A stretch of DNA of 64,000 bases from Bacteroidota bacterium (lineage in GTDB: Bacteria > Bacteroidota > Bacteroidia > Bacteroidales > Prolixibacteraceae), in the NCBI GenBank assembly GCA_023412195.1, contig JAEYNZ010000060.1, positions 62,001-126,000 on the forward strand, in the 5' to 3' direction. This document shows positions 24,833 to 34,872 of this stretch, piece by piece. The number at the start of each line of letters is the position of its first letter. The stretch's first letter is position 1. The translations under genes were made by a program, and so were the position numbers. The notes beneath the pieces are model-generated. The model saw only the letters and a list, made by a program, of their open reading frames with translations, did not search any database and was not told the origin of the DNA.

Positions 24833-27304
24833 TTAATTGTGAATTAATTTTTTGGAGAAAACCTGTCTGCCATTTTCTTTCACCACAAGTAAGTACATTC
24901 CACTTGCTCCGTTTTCAATAACAACTTCAGATGATAAGGTACCCCTAACATTGGTGAACTGTAATGTTTTTATGCGTTGTCCGTGCATATTGAAAACTTC
25001 AAACTCCAGAAGCTCCAACTTCATTCCAGGCTCAGCCTGTATTTTAAATGATCCTGTAAAAGGATTTGGAAACACCCGGATGTTACCTGGTGAAAGTACC
25101 GGCCTTGAAACAGCAACAGGTGCCTGAATTACCAGGTTATCTATGGCCCACCCCCACCCATGTGCATAAGGGTCGGAGAAAAGCCGGAACCTGATAAGTA
25201 TGGTGTCGCCAACATCAAAATTACCGTTTTCAGTCATATTGATCCTGCGGTTAATAAACCATTCAGGTGTGCCAGCAGTCGTAGAATTCATTTCAGCAAT
25301 GGAACTTTCATAATTTTCCCTCCATACCTCATGTTCCCTTGAATCATATCCATCGGCAACAGGGAGCCAGCTTAAACCTTTATCGGTACTACCTTCTACA
25401 ATCACATAATCCCAGAATTCAAAATCGCCATATTTTGTTCCTTCCGAACCCGGTTCTACAAGTACTATTTCATCAAAACTTATTCCTGCATCTTCATTAA
25501 TTATAACCGGGTATTTAAGGTGGGTTATAAAATTAAATTCTGCATTATCTTCATTGGGACTAGGATAAGGATGGGGGCTGTGAAGGGCTCCGTTAAAAAA
25601 ACCTTCGGCCGTATAAATATCAAAATCATGAAGCGTGAAATCATTCGTGTCTGTTTCAAAGGTGTTGATATAAGATACTACCGGATCAAACATTTTCTCT
25701 ATTGTAAATGAAAAATTGCCTCTGCCTGGTATTTTTCTGATATTCCGGTTCGAAGATGCATCGACAGCAAAAACGTGATATTGAATTGAATCTTTATCAT
25801 TCAGCTGTTGCCTTTCAAGTGGGAAAACACCTGTATAAACCCTGCCTGAATCATGCGATAATCCAAAAGGTTCCTGTTTCTGTCCATTGATTGAAAATTC
25901 AATAAAAACTGTATCCACGGCTATATTATCATCTGCCAGAACAGTAAAAACAAGTTCCTGGCCTGTATCAAAAAAATAGGTAACAGGATCATGTTCAACA
26001 ACAGGTAAAATATGATCAGGTCCAAAATTAATGATAAAGAAATCTTTAGGTGCATCAGCAGGTGAAGTAAAATTACGATTCATATCATCGTCTGCTGAAA
26101 TGTAATACTGGATGATATCAACTCCTGTTTCAACAGTTATAGTAGTGCTGAAAAGATCCGTCCCCAAATTTGTTAAAACAATTGTATCAGGATCAGTGGC
26201 AAACTCGTCTTCAGAATAAACAAGATAGATTTTTGATTCATTCAAGGGATAATCACTTATTATCCTTGCATTAAACTGAACCAGCCCTGGTTCTTCCTGG
26301 TCTTTCAGAGGAGCATGAATGATCTTCATATTTTTCCATCCAAGGTCAGCCATAATTCCCATAGTAATTGGTCCGGGATCATGAATAGCCTGGCCTCTTC
26401 CGAATGTGTGGGTCATTAAAGCATTTATTGTTCCAGGTGGATATGTGGCTGCATTCAGGTGGTAAATACTGGAACCATCATCCCAGTCAGAGGGTGCATA
26501 AAGCCTGGGAACCGACCTTCCAAGTGAAACTGCAACCGGGCTTTGTGCGAATAAAGAATTTGAAGTTAAAACATTTTTTAATCGTACAGATGGATTATCA
26601 TAAACAGAACTGTCGATGAGTTGAACACCTTCAGGATTTGTTATAAGTCTGTCGAACGATGTTGCATCACCCCAGTCAAAGAAATTGTAACCACCATTGT
26701 TATCAAGCACAAAAAAGAAACCGGTAAAACCGAGGCCATGACCAATTTCATGCAACACAACGGATACAAAATCATACATCATGGAGGGAGTATTGCCGTC
26801 GGTTCCGAAATACCAGTTTATGTCCTTGTTGAACTCAGCAATCATGTCAGGACGTTCCTCCCCGGTAAGTTCAATTCCCCTGATCTTTTCAGCTACTGAT
26901 ATCGGATAATAGATATTTTTCCTGGGAGCACCTTCAAAATCTTTTTCAAAGTCAGAAGGGCCGCAACTACCCAAAACATTCTGTTCCTTACTGCGCCAGT
27001 TGGCCTGAATATAAATTGGGACAGGGGATTCCAGAAGCCGTTCCCATATACTTACAGCATACTCAAATGCAGTCCGTGCCTGGGCAGGAAACAAACTGTA
27101 TCTAACTCTTATATCTGATTTTGTTTCAGCAGACTTTAACAGTTCAAGAAGATCAGGCGGTGGTGGTATATATGACTTCTCAAGCTTATCTGTAGCATAA
27201 CATACCGGTACCTGGGGCAATACATTTTTTTTATGCCATAGCTTCTGAGCGTCAACAGATAAACAAACTGCCAGTAAAAGCAGGATAAAGAAAAATCTTT
27301 GCAT
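24833..27304 (-). CDS. Secreted zincin-like metalloprotease with T9SS type A sorting domain
   Basis: This 823-residue protein has a signal peptide (residues 1-19), a predicted metalloprotease domain with HEIGHGLGFTG (HExxHxxG zinc motif, near residue 185) and the upstream motif YFGTDGNTPSMMYDFVS. Long beta-rich Ig/FN3-like repeats follow, and a C-terminal type IX sorting module (VFPNPFTGSFKI ... SGMYLLVVKENGRQVFSKKL). It should be exported across the outer membrane by the type IX system and surface-anchored or released. It is a paralogue of the gene at 27567. Protease family and substrate are not identified. Confidence 0.82.
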   Translation of the reverse strand: MQRFFFILLLLAVCLSVDAQKLWHKKNVLPQVPVCYATDKLEKSYIPPPPDLLELLKSAETKSDIRVRYSLFPAQARTAFEYAVSIWERLLESPVPIYIQANWRSKEQNVLGSCGPSDFEKDFEGAPRKNIYYPISVAEKIRGIELTGEERPDMIAEFNKDINWYFGTDGNTPSMMYDFVSVVLHEIGHGLGFTGFFFVLDNNGGYNFFDWGDATSFDRLITNPEGVQLIDSSVYDNPSVRLKNVLTSNSLFAQSPVAVSLGRSVPRLYAPSDWDDGSSIYHLNAATYPPGTINALMTHTFGRGQAIHDPGPITMGIMADLGWKNMKIIHAPLKDQEEPGLVQFNARIISDYPLNESKIYLVYSEDEFATDPDTIVLTNLGTDLFSTTITVETGVDIIQYYISADDDMNRNFTSPADAPKDFFIINFGPDHILPVVEHDPVTYFFDTGQELVFTVLADDNIAVDTVFIEFSINGQKQEPFGLSHDSGRVYTGVFPLERQQLNDKDSIQYHVFAVDASSNRNIRKIPGRGNFSFTIEKMFDPVVSYINTFETDTNDFTLHDFDIYTAEGFFNGALHSPHPYPSPNEDNAEFNFITHLKYPVIINEDAGISFDEIVLVEPGSEGTKYGDFEFWDYVIVEGSTDKGLSWLPVADGYDSREHEVWRENYESSIAEMNSTTAGTPEWFINRRINMTENGNFDVGDTILIRFRLFSDPYAHGWGWAIDNLVIQAPVAVSRPVLSPGNIRVFPNPFTGSFKIQAEPGMKLELLEFEVFNMHGQRIKTLQFTNVRGTLSSEVVIENGASGMYLLVVKENGRQVFSKKLIHN

Positions 27305-27416
27305 GGTGCAATTTATAGATTAAAATAATATACAAAACAAAGGATTATTTGTTTTAATATTATTCTCCTTTATAAATTGACCATGCAAAGTTTAATAAAC
27401 CAATGATTTTTTAAAA

Positions 27417-27524
27417 TTAATTTACTGCATCTTTTTTTGAGGTCAGCAGTTTATACATAATAACTGCCGATGTAACAAAACCTGCCGATGATGCAGCAAA
27501 AACAACATACAATAAAGTTTCCAT
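27417..27524 (-). CDS. 35-residue single-helix membrane peptide
   Basis: Between the two zincin-like genes a short frame encodes METLLYVVFAASSAGFVTSA followed by VIMYKLLTSKKDAVN: one hydrophobic helix (about residues 4-27) with a positively charged C-terminal end. It starts 43 bases downstream of the upstream zincin gene's stop and runs the same way, so it could be co-transcribed. No family is recognised. Clean amphipathic design and ATG start favour a real gene, but it is short. Confidence 0.45.
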   Translation of the reverse strand: METLLYVVFAASSAGFVTSAVIMYKLLTSKKDAVN

Positions 27525-27566
27525 CTGTAAATGTTTAAAAAGTTAGTAAAGCTTGATTTTTATTAT

Positions 27567-30008
27567 TTAGTTTTTAACTATTTTGCCCGAAGAGACTTTT
27601 GTACCTTCGGTTACGCTTACAAGGTAAATCCCCGGCTGTACGCCTGAAAGATCAATCCGGGTTGTATGATTAACCAGAGGTTCAATACCTTTTTCCATAC
27701 GGATTATTTTTCCAAGCAAATCTGATATAATGATATTGACTGGTTTGTTGTCAATCTGGTCTTGCAATTCAATAAAGAAATGACTGTCTGCCGGATTCGG
27801 GTACAATTGGAATCTGCCTTCAGCCAGAATTTCTTCTTTTTCTTCCTGTCTTTCTTGTATTTCAAGATTGTCAATTGCCCATCCGAATCCATTTACAGAA
27901 TGATCGGAAGCCAACCTAAAGCGGAAAATAGCTGTATCACCAGCTGCCAGCCCTGTGTTATGGGTAAGGTTAATGGTGTGATTTACAAACATACTTTCAT
28001 GTGGCATGGCTGTGGATGTGTTTCCTGAAAAATTCTTTTTAAAGGCAGAATACCAATTGTTATCAACTACCGAATTGTATTTTTCTGTTACCGCTAACCA
28101 GTTTTTACCCCCGTCAATACTTGCTTCAACTATTACATAATCCCAGATATCATGTCCATTTTGACCAGGTTCAACCAGTACAATTTCATCAAACGACATC
28201 TGCCCGTTTTCCTGAATAATAATGGGATATTTCAATTGGGCAATCAGGTTAAATTTTTCATTGTCTAATTCTGATCCCGGATAAGGATTAACGGTATGAA
28301 GCATGCTGCTTTTAAATCCGTTCAATGCAGATACTGTAAAATCAGCAAATGCAAAATCCTGTGCACCAGTTTCAAAATTGCTTGAATAGCTTTTAACAGC
28401 TGTATATGGAGAAAATACCATAACTTCCTGAAATCCCATGGCAGGGTAAGTACGCTTATTAGATCTGGAAGAATTATCCGTTGCAGTTATCTGATATTCC
28501 AGCCTGTCGTTTTTCCCAAATTTATTAAGATGGATGTTTGCGGAATAAAAATCATTGCCGGAAGCTTCCATCAAAACCGGCTCCTGTAAAATACCATTTA
28601 TTTTATAATCCAGTCTTACTTTTGAAATTCCAATATTATCGGTAACCTCAGCATGGATATTCACTTCTTTTCCCTGACCATCAAGCAGTTTTACCGGATT
28701 GTGAAAAAGATTTGGAATAGAATAATCAGGACCTATATTCATGGCAAACAAAGCGGACGGTGCTTCAGCGGGAAGCCTGGATACCTGGTTATTTACATTT
28801 TTTACCTCAACATAATATTGTACTTTACCTGTTGTGTTGTGAAGAGACAAAGTGCCTGTATATTCTGATGAAGAACCAACCTGATTAAGATTAGCAAATT
28901 TGGCTGTTGTAAATCCGTCACTGGAGTATACGACAGTTACGCTTGAAAAATTATCTTCTTTATCGGCATTAATCCTGATGCTGAAAGGAAGTTCCTCAAC
29001 AGTGTATTCCAAATCCTTCAGCTGATTAAAATCAAACCTGACATTTTCCCATCCAAGTTCGGCCAGTATAGCCATGGTTACATTCCCCGGATTATGTATA
29101 GCACGTCCTTTTACTGCGTAAGGGGTCATAAGACCATTTTCTTCACCATATTCATAACCTTTGAGATGATAAATACTGGTACCGTTATTCCATACTTTTG
29201 GAGCAAAGATCCAATCAATTAACTTTTGTTCCTGGGGTGAGGAGCTTGCCTGACAGAATTTCACATTTTCGGAGGTTATCTGCCTGTACAGGTCGCTTGA
29301 GGGACTTTGAAATAAAGACTTATCCGAAATTTGCTGGCCATCATTATTAAAAAGAAAATAATCGTATATACTGGGAAGGCCATTGTTATTGTTAAAATAT
29401 CCCTTGCCTTCAGATTCATTTAGAAAACCCGAAAAACCAAGCCCATGAGTAATTTCATGAAGAGCAGAGCTTACAAAATCATAATGGGTGGAAGGTGTAT
29501 TGCCGTCGGTGCCAAAATACCATTTAAACCTGCTACTGAATCTGCAGATTATATCAGGTGCTCCTGCATTTAATTCTTTACCACTCAGCTTCTCTGCAAG
29601 TGCTACAGGATAATAAACATTTGAAACTGGAGCACCACTAAAATTATTGAAGAAAATTGCCGGATTACCTTTGGCTAGAATACCACCTTCAAGATTTTGC
29701 CAATGGGCTTCAATGTGAATGGGTGTTGGCGAACTAATCAAACCCTCCCAAATAGAAACAGCATAATAAAATGCCTCTTTGGCTTCTTCCGGAAAATTTA
29801 CAAATGTTACCTTAAAACCTGATTCTGCAGCCTTGGCTGACTTCAGGCTTAACGGTTTTACCGGCGGTGCAACAAAGACTTCCTTTATTTCATCGAGAGC
29901 AATGTTCACAGGACTTTCACTAAAAGCAATACTTTCCTTATACAGATCCTGACCCTCTGCTTTACATGCAAATGCAAACAGGAGGATTAATTGAAGCGTC
30001 CACTTCAT
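27567..30008 (-). CDS. Secreted zincin-like metalloprotease with T9SS type A sorting domain (paralogue)
   Basis: An 813-residue paralogue of the downstream gene with the same order: signal peptide (residues 1-19), zinc motif HEITHGLGFSG near residue 190 preceded by YFGTDGNTPSTHYDFVS, Ig-like repeats including FDEIVLVEPGQNG and WAIDNLEI, and the sorting module (LYPNPADSHFFIEL ... GIYLVSVTEGTKVSSGKIVKN). The zinc motif keeps both His and the Glu, so both copies may be active. The pair probably arose by tandem duplication followed by extensive divergence. Confidence 0.82.
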   Translation of the reverse strand: MKWTLQLILLFAFACKAEGQDLYKESIAFSESPVNIALDEIKEVFVAPPVKPLSLKSAKAAESGFKVTFVNFPEEAKEAFYYAVSIWEGLISSPTPIHIEAHWQNLEGGILAKGNPAIFFNNFSGAPVSNVYYPVALAEKLSGKELNAGAPDIICRFSSRFKWYFGTDGNTPSTHYDFVSSALHEITHGLGFSGFLNESEGKGYFNNNNGLPSIYDYFLFNNDGQQISDKSLFQSPSSDLYRQITSENVKFCQASSSPQEQKLIDWIFAPKVWNNGTSIYHLKGYEYGEENGLMTPYAVKGRAIHNPGNVTMAILAELGWENVRFDFNQLKDLEYTVEELPFSIRINADKEDNFSSVTVVYSSDGFTTAKFANLNQVGSSSEYTGTLSLHNTTGKVQYYVEVKNVNNQVSRLPAEAPSALFAMNIGPDYSIPNLFHNPVKLLDGQGKEVNIHAEVTDNIGISKVRLDYKINGILQEPVLMEASGNDFYSANIHLNKFGKNDRLEYQITATDNSSRSNKRTYPAMGFQEVMVFSPYTAVKSYSSNFETGAQDFAFADFTVSALNGFKSSMLHTVNPYPGSELDNEKFNLIAQLKYPIIIQENGQMSFDEIVLVEPGQNGHDIWDYVIVEASIDGGKNWLAVTEKYNSVVDNNWYSAFKKNFSGNTSTAMPHESMFVNHTINLTHNTGLAAGDTAIFRFRLASDHSVNGFGWAIDNLEIQERQEEKEEILAEGRFQLYPNPADSHFFIELQDQIDNKPVNIIISDLLGKIIRMEKGIEPLVNHTTRIDLSGVQPGIYLVSVTEGTKVSSGKIVKN

Positions 30009-30236
30009 TGTATTTTAAAAATAAGGTTTGTAAATCAAGAGCCAAATTAGTGGAACAATAAGGATTGTGCATTCAAAGAGGTGCTGAAATTAAACAGTTA
30101 TAAATACTGAAATAATATCAGCAAATTACTGATACCGCATCAGTTTAAATTATTGAATATGAGCTAAACATCTTAGCTGATTCCATGTACTACCCATTTT
30201 TTATGTAAGCATTATGATGATTTTCAAAAAAAACGA
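30009..30236. other. Intergenic region between divergent genes
   Basis: About 230 bases with no ORF or strong hairpin; it must hold the promoters of the zincin gene (minus) and the sensor gene (plus). Confidence 0.5.
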
Positions 30237-30244
30237 TACATTTG
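30237..30244 (+). promoter_or_regulatory. -7 promoter element for the two-component operon
   Basis: TACATTTG matches TAnnTTTG and gives a leader of about 65 bases before the ATG at 30318. Confidence 0.45.
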
Positions 30245-30317
30245 TAAATAATGAAGTTGTTAACGTTCAGTAACTTTAATTGTATAAACCCGCATAAATA
30301 TCAACCGTAATCATTAA

Positions 30318-31838
30318 ATGAAAAAAATCCTGGCTATAGATGACAATGAAATAAACTTAATATTGTTAAATCAAATATTCAAGCTGCATTATCCTGAGTT
30401 TTTATTCATAAAAGCTACTTCAGGAAAAGAAGGAATTGATTTGGCAAAGCAAGAAAACCCGGAAATTATTTTGCTTGACATCCTGATGCCTGAAATGAAT
30501 GGCTATGAAGTTTGTTCTATACTTAAACAAGATTCTGTAACCCGTCATATCCCAATATTAATGATATCGGCACTTGGGCAAAATCCTATGGAACGAACCA
30601 AGGGTCTGAATGCAGGGGCAGATGCATTTATTTCCAAACCTTTCAGCCAGGATGAGTTGCGTGCACAAATAGATGTGGTACTGCGCATTAAGAAAGCAGA
30701 AGATTTGTTAAGGAAGGGCAATAAAAGCCTTGAAATTCTTATCAGGGACCAAACCACCAAATACCTGCAGAGAGAAGAAAGATATCTTCAGATATCAGAA
30801 CATGCATTGGAATTTTATTGGGAAGTTGATTCTAATGGAATATTTAATTATGTAAGTCCTGTAATTGAAAAAATACTTGGTGAAAAACCTGATGACATTG
30901 TTGGTGAAATCAGTTTTATTTACCTTTTTCAACTTGATCAGGGTAAAGTAAAAAAGTCTACTATAGAAAAAAGTTTTGAGGGAAAATCAAGTTTTAAGGA
31001 CTGTGAAATTGAATTAAAAACCAAACATAACAGAAAAACATGGCTATCGGTTAGCGGATTTCCTACCTTTGATAAGGATGGTAATTTTTATGGATTCAGA
31101 GGAGTTTGTTATGATATTACCAAGCGAAAGCATTATGAAATTGCACTTGAGAAAAGTATAGATAAAATCAGGAAGTATCAGCTAAAGCTAAAGAAGCTTA
31201 ATACTGAACTAACCCTTGTTGAAGAAAAGGAAAGAAGGAGAATTGCTGAAAATCTTCACGACAGTCTGGGCCAGACCTTATCTCTTGCATATATTAAATT
31301 ATCATCGATAGTTCAAGGTGAATTTTCGCCACATGTACAAAAGGTGCTAAATGAAACTTCAGACCTGCTTAATAACGCCATTTCAGAATCACGTATACTG
31401 ACATATGACCTAAGCCCGCCAATTCTTTATGAGCTGGGATTGATTCCTGCCTTCAAGTGGAAGCTGGAACAAATTTCCGAGAAACATGGTATAAAAACTT
31501 CCCTTATTGGCGAAACCCAGATTGTAGGGATTAAAAAAGAGTTCAACATTTTCCTCTACAGGATTGTTGTTGAACTAATCAATAATGCACTTAAACATGC
31601 AAATGCAAAGTTGATTGAACTGGAAATCACAAAAGAGAAAAAATTTTATTATATTTCAGTTCGTGATAATGGAGTGGGATTTAACAGGAATGCTAAGAAA
31701 AAATTACAGCTTAGCGGAGGGTTTGGTTTAATGAGTATTATTGAACGTCTTGATAGTATCAAGGGCCGGTTTGAGATCAAATCCGAAATTGGAATAGGGA
31801 CAAAAGCATTAGTGATAATACCAACAAGCGAGGGTTGA
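30318..31838 (+). CDS. Hybrid receiver-PAS-histidine kinase
   Basis: A 506-residue cytoplasmic sensor with no membrane helices. An N-terminal response-regulator receiver (acidic pocket DD at 8-9, phospho-acceptor Asp54 in LLDILMPEMNG) is followed by a PAS domain (about 165-275) and a short coiled coil. Then come a HisKA_3 dimerisation domain with the phospho-His in ERRRIAENLHDSLGQT near 310, and an HATPase domain (ELINNALKHANA, DNGVGF, GGFGLMSI). Putting the receiver first suggests that its own phosphorylation state gates the kinase. The NarL-type regulator 4 bases downstream is the likely partner. Confidence 0.92.
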   Translation: MKKILAIDDNEINLILLNQIFKLHYPEFLFIKATSGKEGIDLAKQENPEIILLDILMPEMNGYEVCSILKQDSVTRHIPILMISALGQNPMERTKGLNAGADAFISKPFSQDELRAQIDVVLRIKKAEDLLRKGNKSLEILIRDQTTKYLQREERYLQISEHALEFYWEVDSNGIFNYVSPVIEKILGEKPDDIVGEISFIYLFQLDQGKVKKSTIEKSFEGKSSFKDCEIELKTKHNRKTWLSVSGFPTFDKDGNFYGFRGVCYDITKRKHYEIALEKSIDKIRKYQLKLKKLNTELTLVEEKERRRIAENLHDSLGQTLSLAYIKLSSIVQGEFSPHVQKVLNETSDLLNNAISESRILTYDLSPPILYELGLIPAFKWKLEQISEKHGIKTSLIGETQIVGIKKEFNIFLYRIVVELINNALKHANAKLIELEITKEKKFYYISVRDNGVGFNRNAKKKLQLSGGFGLMSIIERLDSIKGRFEIKSEIGIGTKALVIIPTSEG

Positions 31839-31842
31839 AATT

Positions 31843-32484
31843 ATGGCAATAAAAGTTTTGATAGCAGATGATCACCAGCTTTTTAGGGAAGGGCTGGTGA
31901 ATTTAATTACTTCAGCACCTGATATTGAAGTTATAGGGGAAGCAAAAGATGGAATGGAAGCCACCAAAAAGGCAAAAAAGCTAAAGCCAGACCTTATATT
32001 GATCGATATAGGAATGCCTGTGATGAATGGAATCGAAGCTACACGTGTCATCAAAAAGGATGATCCTCAGATAAAAATCATCGCTGTTTCCATGCATTCC
32101 GACCGTCAGTTTGTTAAAGGTGTTCTTGAAGCCGGCGCCGATGGGTATCTGCTCAAAAACTGCACCTATCGCCAGCTGATTGATGCAATCCAGTCGGTTG
32201 TGTCAGGTAAAAAGTATTTAAGCGATGACATTACTGAAATGGTTATCCAGGGTTACCTTGATCCTGAAGATGAATCTGAAAGTAAAACTGATCTTTCCGA
32301 AAGGGAGGTTGAGGTTCTTAAACTATATGCTGAAGGAAAATCAACAAGAGAAATTTCTGAAAGATTATTTATCAGTGTCAAAACAGTCGGTACCCATAAG
32401 CAGCATATTTTCGAGAAGCTGGGAATAAAAAGTAATGCCGATATGATCAAATATGCCATCAAGGAAGGCCTGATCCAGTTTTAA
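31843..32484 (+). CDS. NarL/FixJ-family response regulator
   Basis: A 213-residue DNA-binding regulator: receiver domain with acidic pair DD at 9-10, Asp55 in LILIDIGMPVMNG and switch residues in AVSMHSD, then a LuxR-type helix-turn-helix (about 150-210: LSEREVEVLKLYAEGKSTREI, with VKTVGTHKQHIFEKLGI). Adjacent to the HisKA_3 kinase, which is the class that usually phosphorylates NarL-type regulators. Targets are not evident. It converges on the lipoprotein gene 22 bases away. Confidence 0.94.
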   Translation: MAIKVLIADDHQLFREGLVNLITSAPDIEVIGEAKDGMEATKKAKKLKPDLILIDIGMPVMNGIEATRVIKKDDPQIKIIAVSMHSDRQFVKGVLEAGADGYLLKNCTYRQLIDAIQSVVSGKKYLSDDITEMVIQGYLDPEDESESKTDLSEREVEVLKLYAEGKSTREISERLFISVKTVGTHKQHIFEKLGIKSNADMIKYAIKEGLIQF

Positions 32485-32506
32485 TAGAAATGTTCAACAG
32501 GCATTA

Positions 32507-33448
32507 TTAAATCAGAGTAAAAATTTCAATGTTTAATTCCACTTCGGATCCCGCTGAAACCGATACATCATTGAGCATTGAGCCGGTTCTTCTGCTGGTA
32601 GTCCTTAAAAAGCCTTTGAAATGATACCCATCGTCTGAATTTTTGAAGGAGGCAATCTTTATTTCATATTCACCCTCTTCCACAAATGACAATTTGTAGC
32701 TGCCATCCTGCTCGATTCTTGCACTTGAAACTGATCCGGGAAAAAGAATTTCCTTTTCGGAGGTTTCTGCGAAATCATCAAATTCCCCCTTCCTGTATAG
32801 AAGCACAAACATCTGATCGTCATCTTTCCCTCTTTTATAAACCTTTCCCGTTATACTTCCTGTTTTACTTTCGTCCACTAACCTTACTGCCTGCCTTAGG
32901 CCATTGTCATCTGCAAACCGATAGGAATTTCCGGTAACATTTTCACTATGTACCACTGCCTTGCGAAGATCGAAATCAATAACAAGCCGTGTTTCCGCAC
33001 TACTTAAAATTTCAAAGTTTTTATTGATTTCAATTTCTCCTGAGGAGTTGTTTTCTTCAAAAAGATCATGCTTTTTGTTGTCATCTGTCAGGACATAATT
33101 ACCGGGAGTCTCCCCCTTATCATTTTGTTCCTTGTCAAGAACCAGGGTTAGATGCTGGTATTCCTTTGATGCAAGTTCCTTTTCAAGTATCAGTTTTGTT
33201 TTACCATTGTTAAAAGATGAAATTTCGATGGTTTGAGGAACATAAGTTCTGACAGGTTTTCCATTCACCTTTATTCCTGCAATGGTTATAAATATTCCTT
33301 TGATATGATCATCATCTGATGGAGCATCCGTAATCTGAAGGGAAAGAATTCCCCTTTCTCCCATGCCTTCATCTTCTTTTGTACAACCATAAAAAAAGAA
33401 TAGGAAGCTAATTCCCACAATTGTAATAATTGAGATTGACTTTTTCAT
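32507..33448 (-). CDS. DUF4382 domain-containing lipoprotein
   Basis: A 313-residue exported protein with a lipoprotein signal peptide (hydrophobic residues 8-22 ending FFFYGC). DUF4382 begins at GILSLQITDAPSDDDHIKGI and covers about 150 residues. A second beta-sandwich region (GSITGKVYKRGKDDDQMFVLL ... AGSEVELNIEI) resembles a carboxypeptidase-regulatory-like fold. The domain is common in secreted Bacteroidota proteins of unknown function. I took the ATG at 33448 over one ten codons upstream because it places the signal peptide correctly. Confidence 0.85.
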   Translation of the reverse strand: MKKSISIITIVGISFLFFFYGCTKEDEGMGERGILSLQITDAPSDDDHIKGIFITIAGIKVNGKPVRTYVPQTIEISSFNNGKTKLILEKELASKEYQHLTLVLDKEQNDKGETPGNYVLTDDNKKHDLFEENNSSGEIEINKNFEILSSAETRLVIDFDLRKAVVHSENVTGNSYRFADDNGLRQAVRLVDESKTGSITGKVYKRGKDDDQMFVLLYRKGEFDDFAETSEKEILFPGSVSSARIEQDGSYKLSFVEEGEYEIKIASFKNSDDGYHFKGFLRTTSRRTGSMLNDVSVSAGSEVELNIEIFTLI

Positions 33449-33624
33449 GTGTTTGATTGTTTGTTTTAACGGCTGCATTCATATAAGAGGTTTTTTATTT
33501 TTTATTACTTAAATTAAAATTAAGCATATCCCCTCTGTATCAGGCAGAAAATATCTACTTTCCTAAGCAGTATTTTTCTTCAGTTAAATCAGCTTATTTT
33601 TATAACGAAACTGCAAAATATTTA

Positions 33625-34590
33625 TTATTGTTTAACCTCGATTACAGCAAATCTTGTTAGTTTCCAAAATTCATCCGGGTTTTCTATTTTTAAATAGGAT
33701 ACAAGGTCATCCTGATATATTAAACGGTATGAATTGGCAGAATGTTCAGAAATCATTTCAACTTTTCTTGCATTAAGCGGAATCATTTCGGTTTCCCTGA
33801 TATCAAGTTCGGTGAAAGATCCTACATTTAAATCCTTTTTAATTGTCTTGCTTTTCCCTAAAAATCCAAGAAAACCACCCTCTTTTTCAAGAACTTCATT
33901 TTCTTTAAGTTCCTTAAAAGTACCTTGCACCCAATAAGCTTTATTGAGTTCCCTGTCCATGTAATCAATTCGTTCTGAAGAGCGGTTAATGGAATCGGTA
34001 AGGGCTGTTAATGAATCTGCGTGAACCATTAGGGATGATTCAAGCTGATTAACTTTTTCATCCATCTGTGCAAGTTGGTAATCTCTTCTTTCAATCTCCT
34101 CCTTTAGATTTTCAACAACTGTATTCTGATTCTTTAGCTCTGACGTTAACCTGTTTACCCTGTCGCGAAACGATTTAAGTTCAATTTGGGAGGAAGCAAG
34201 CTTCTGATTGAGTTCTTCCATTTTTTGCTCATTTTCTGCAAGCATGGTGTCCAGCAACTTGATATCCTCAAGAATTCGGGCTTTCTGAGACAAATTGCTT
34301 TCCCTGTATTCAAACTCAAGTTGCTCTCTCTTACTTTTAACTAATCCGATATTTTGTTCTATCTCAAAAATGAATCCATCAAGATCATTTATTACTGAAT
34401 CTCTTTTAACTATAACCGAATCCAGGTTTTGTGTTTCCACATGCAGTTCATTTATCTGTGAGTCCTTGTTTAATAACATAATGAAGCCTGTAATGATGAT
34501 TATCAAAACAACAGCCCCCGTAACGAGGGTTCTTACGATCGACTTTTGATTTTTAACATTTTCTTTTTCTTCATTGAATTCTTTTTCCAT
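33625..34590 (-). CDS. Membrane-anchored coiled-coil protein, function unknown
   Basis: A 321-residue protein with a short basic/acidic cytoplasmic start, one membrane helix (about residues 20-41), a long heptad-rich coiled coil (about 45-210), and a C-terminal globular part with NKAYWVQGTFKELKENEVLEKEGGF near 215 and SYRLIYQDDLVSYLKI near the end. Similar Bacteroidota proteins are sometimes called collagen-binding Cbp1-like, but I see nothing that proves adhesion. It is more neutrally a periplasmic coiled-coil structural protein. Confidence 0.72.
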   Translation of the reverse strand: MEKEFNEEKENVKNQKSIVRTLVTGAVVLIIIITGFIMLLNKDSQINELHVETQNLDSVIVKRDSVINDLDGFIFEIEQNIGLVKSKREQLEFEYRESNLSQKARILEDIKLLDTMLAENEQKMEELNQKLASSQIELKSFRDRVNRLTSELKNQNTVVENLKEEIERRDYQLAQMDEKVNQLESSLMVHADSLTALTDSINRSSERIDYMDRELNKAYWVQGTFKELKENEVLEKEGGFLGFLGKSKTIKKDLNVGSFTELDIRETEMIPLNARKVEMISEHSANSYRLIYQDDLVSYLKIENPDEFWKLTRFAVIEVKQ

Positions 34591-34872
34591 ATTCTAATCC
34601 TCCAGTTTATATTTTCATAGTATTGCCAGTTCCTCATATTCAGTTATTGAGGCATTCTTATTTTTTTCGAAGATTATCCCTATCAAATATTTCATTTTCA
34701 TTAACATACATTTAAGGGAAAAGGTTGAAAGGGATATTGGATTTAATGTAACGAACAATCCTTCTCCTTATTTTTACAGTTAGCATTAATCTGTATCGTT
34801 ATTATCAATTTTTATACCCGCGACTGATAATGACTTCCTGATGATTTCCTGAAAATTTCACCAGCATAAAAA
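34591..34872. other. Intergenic region, nothing recognised
   Basis: About 280 A/T-rich bases between two same-strand genes. No ORF, RNA or clear promoter element was identified; the terminator of the helicase gene follows at 34873. Confidence 0.5.
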
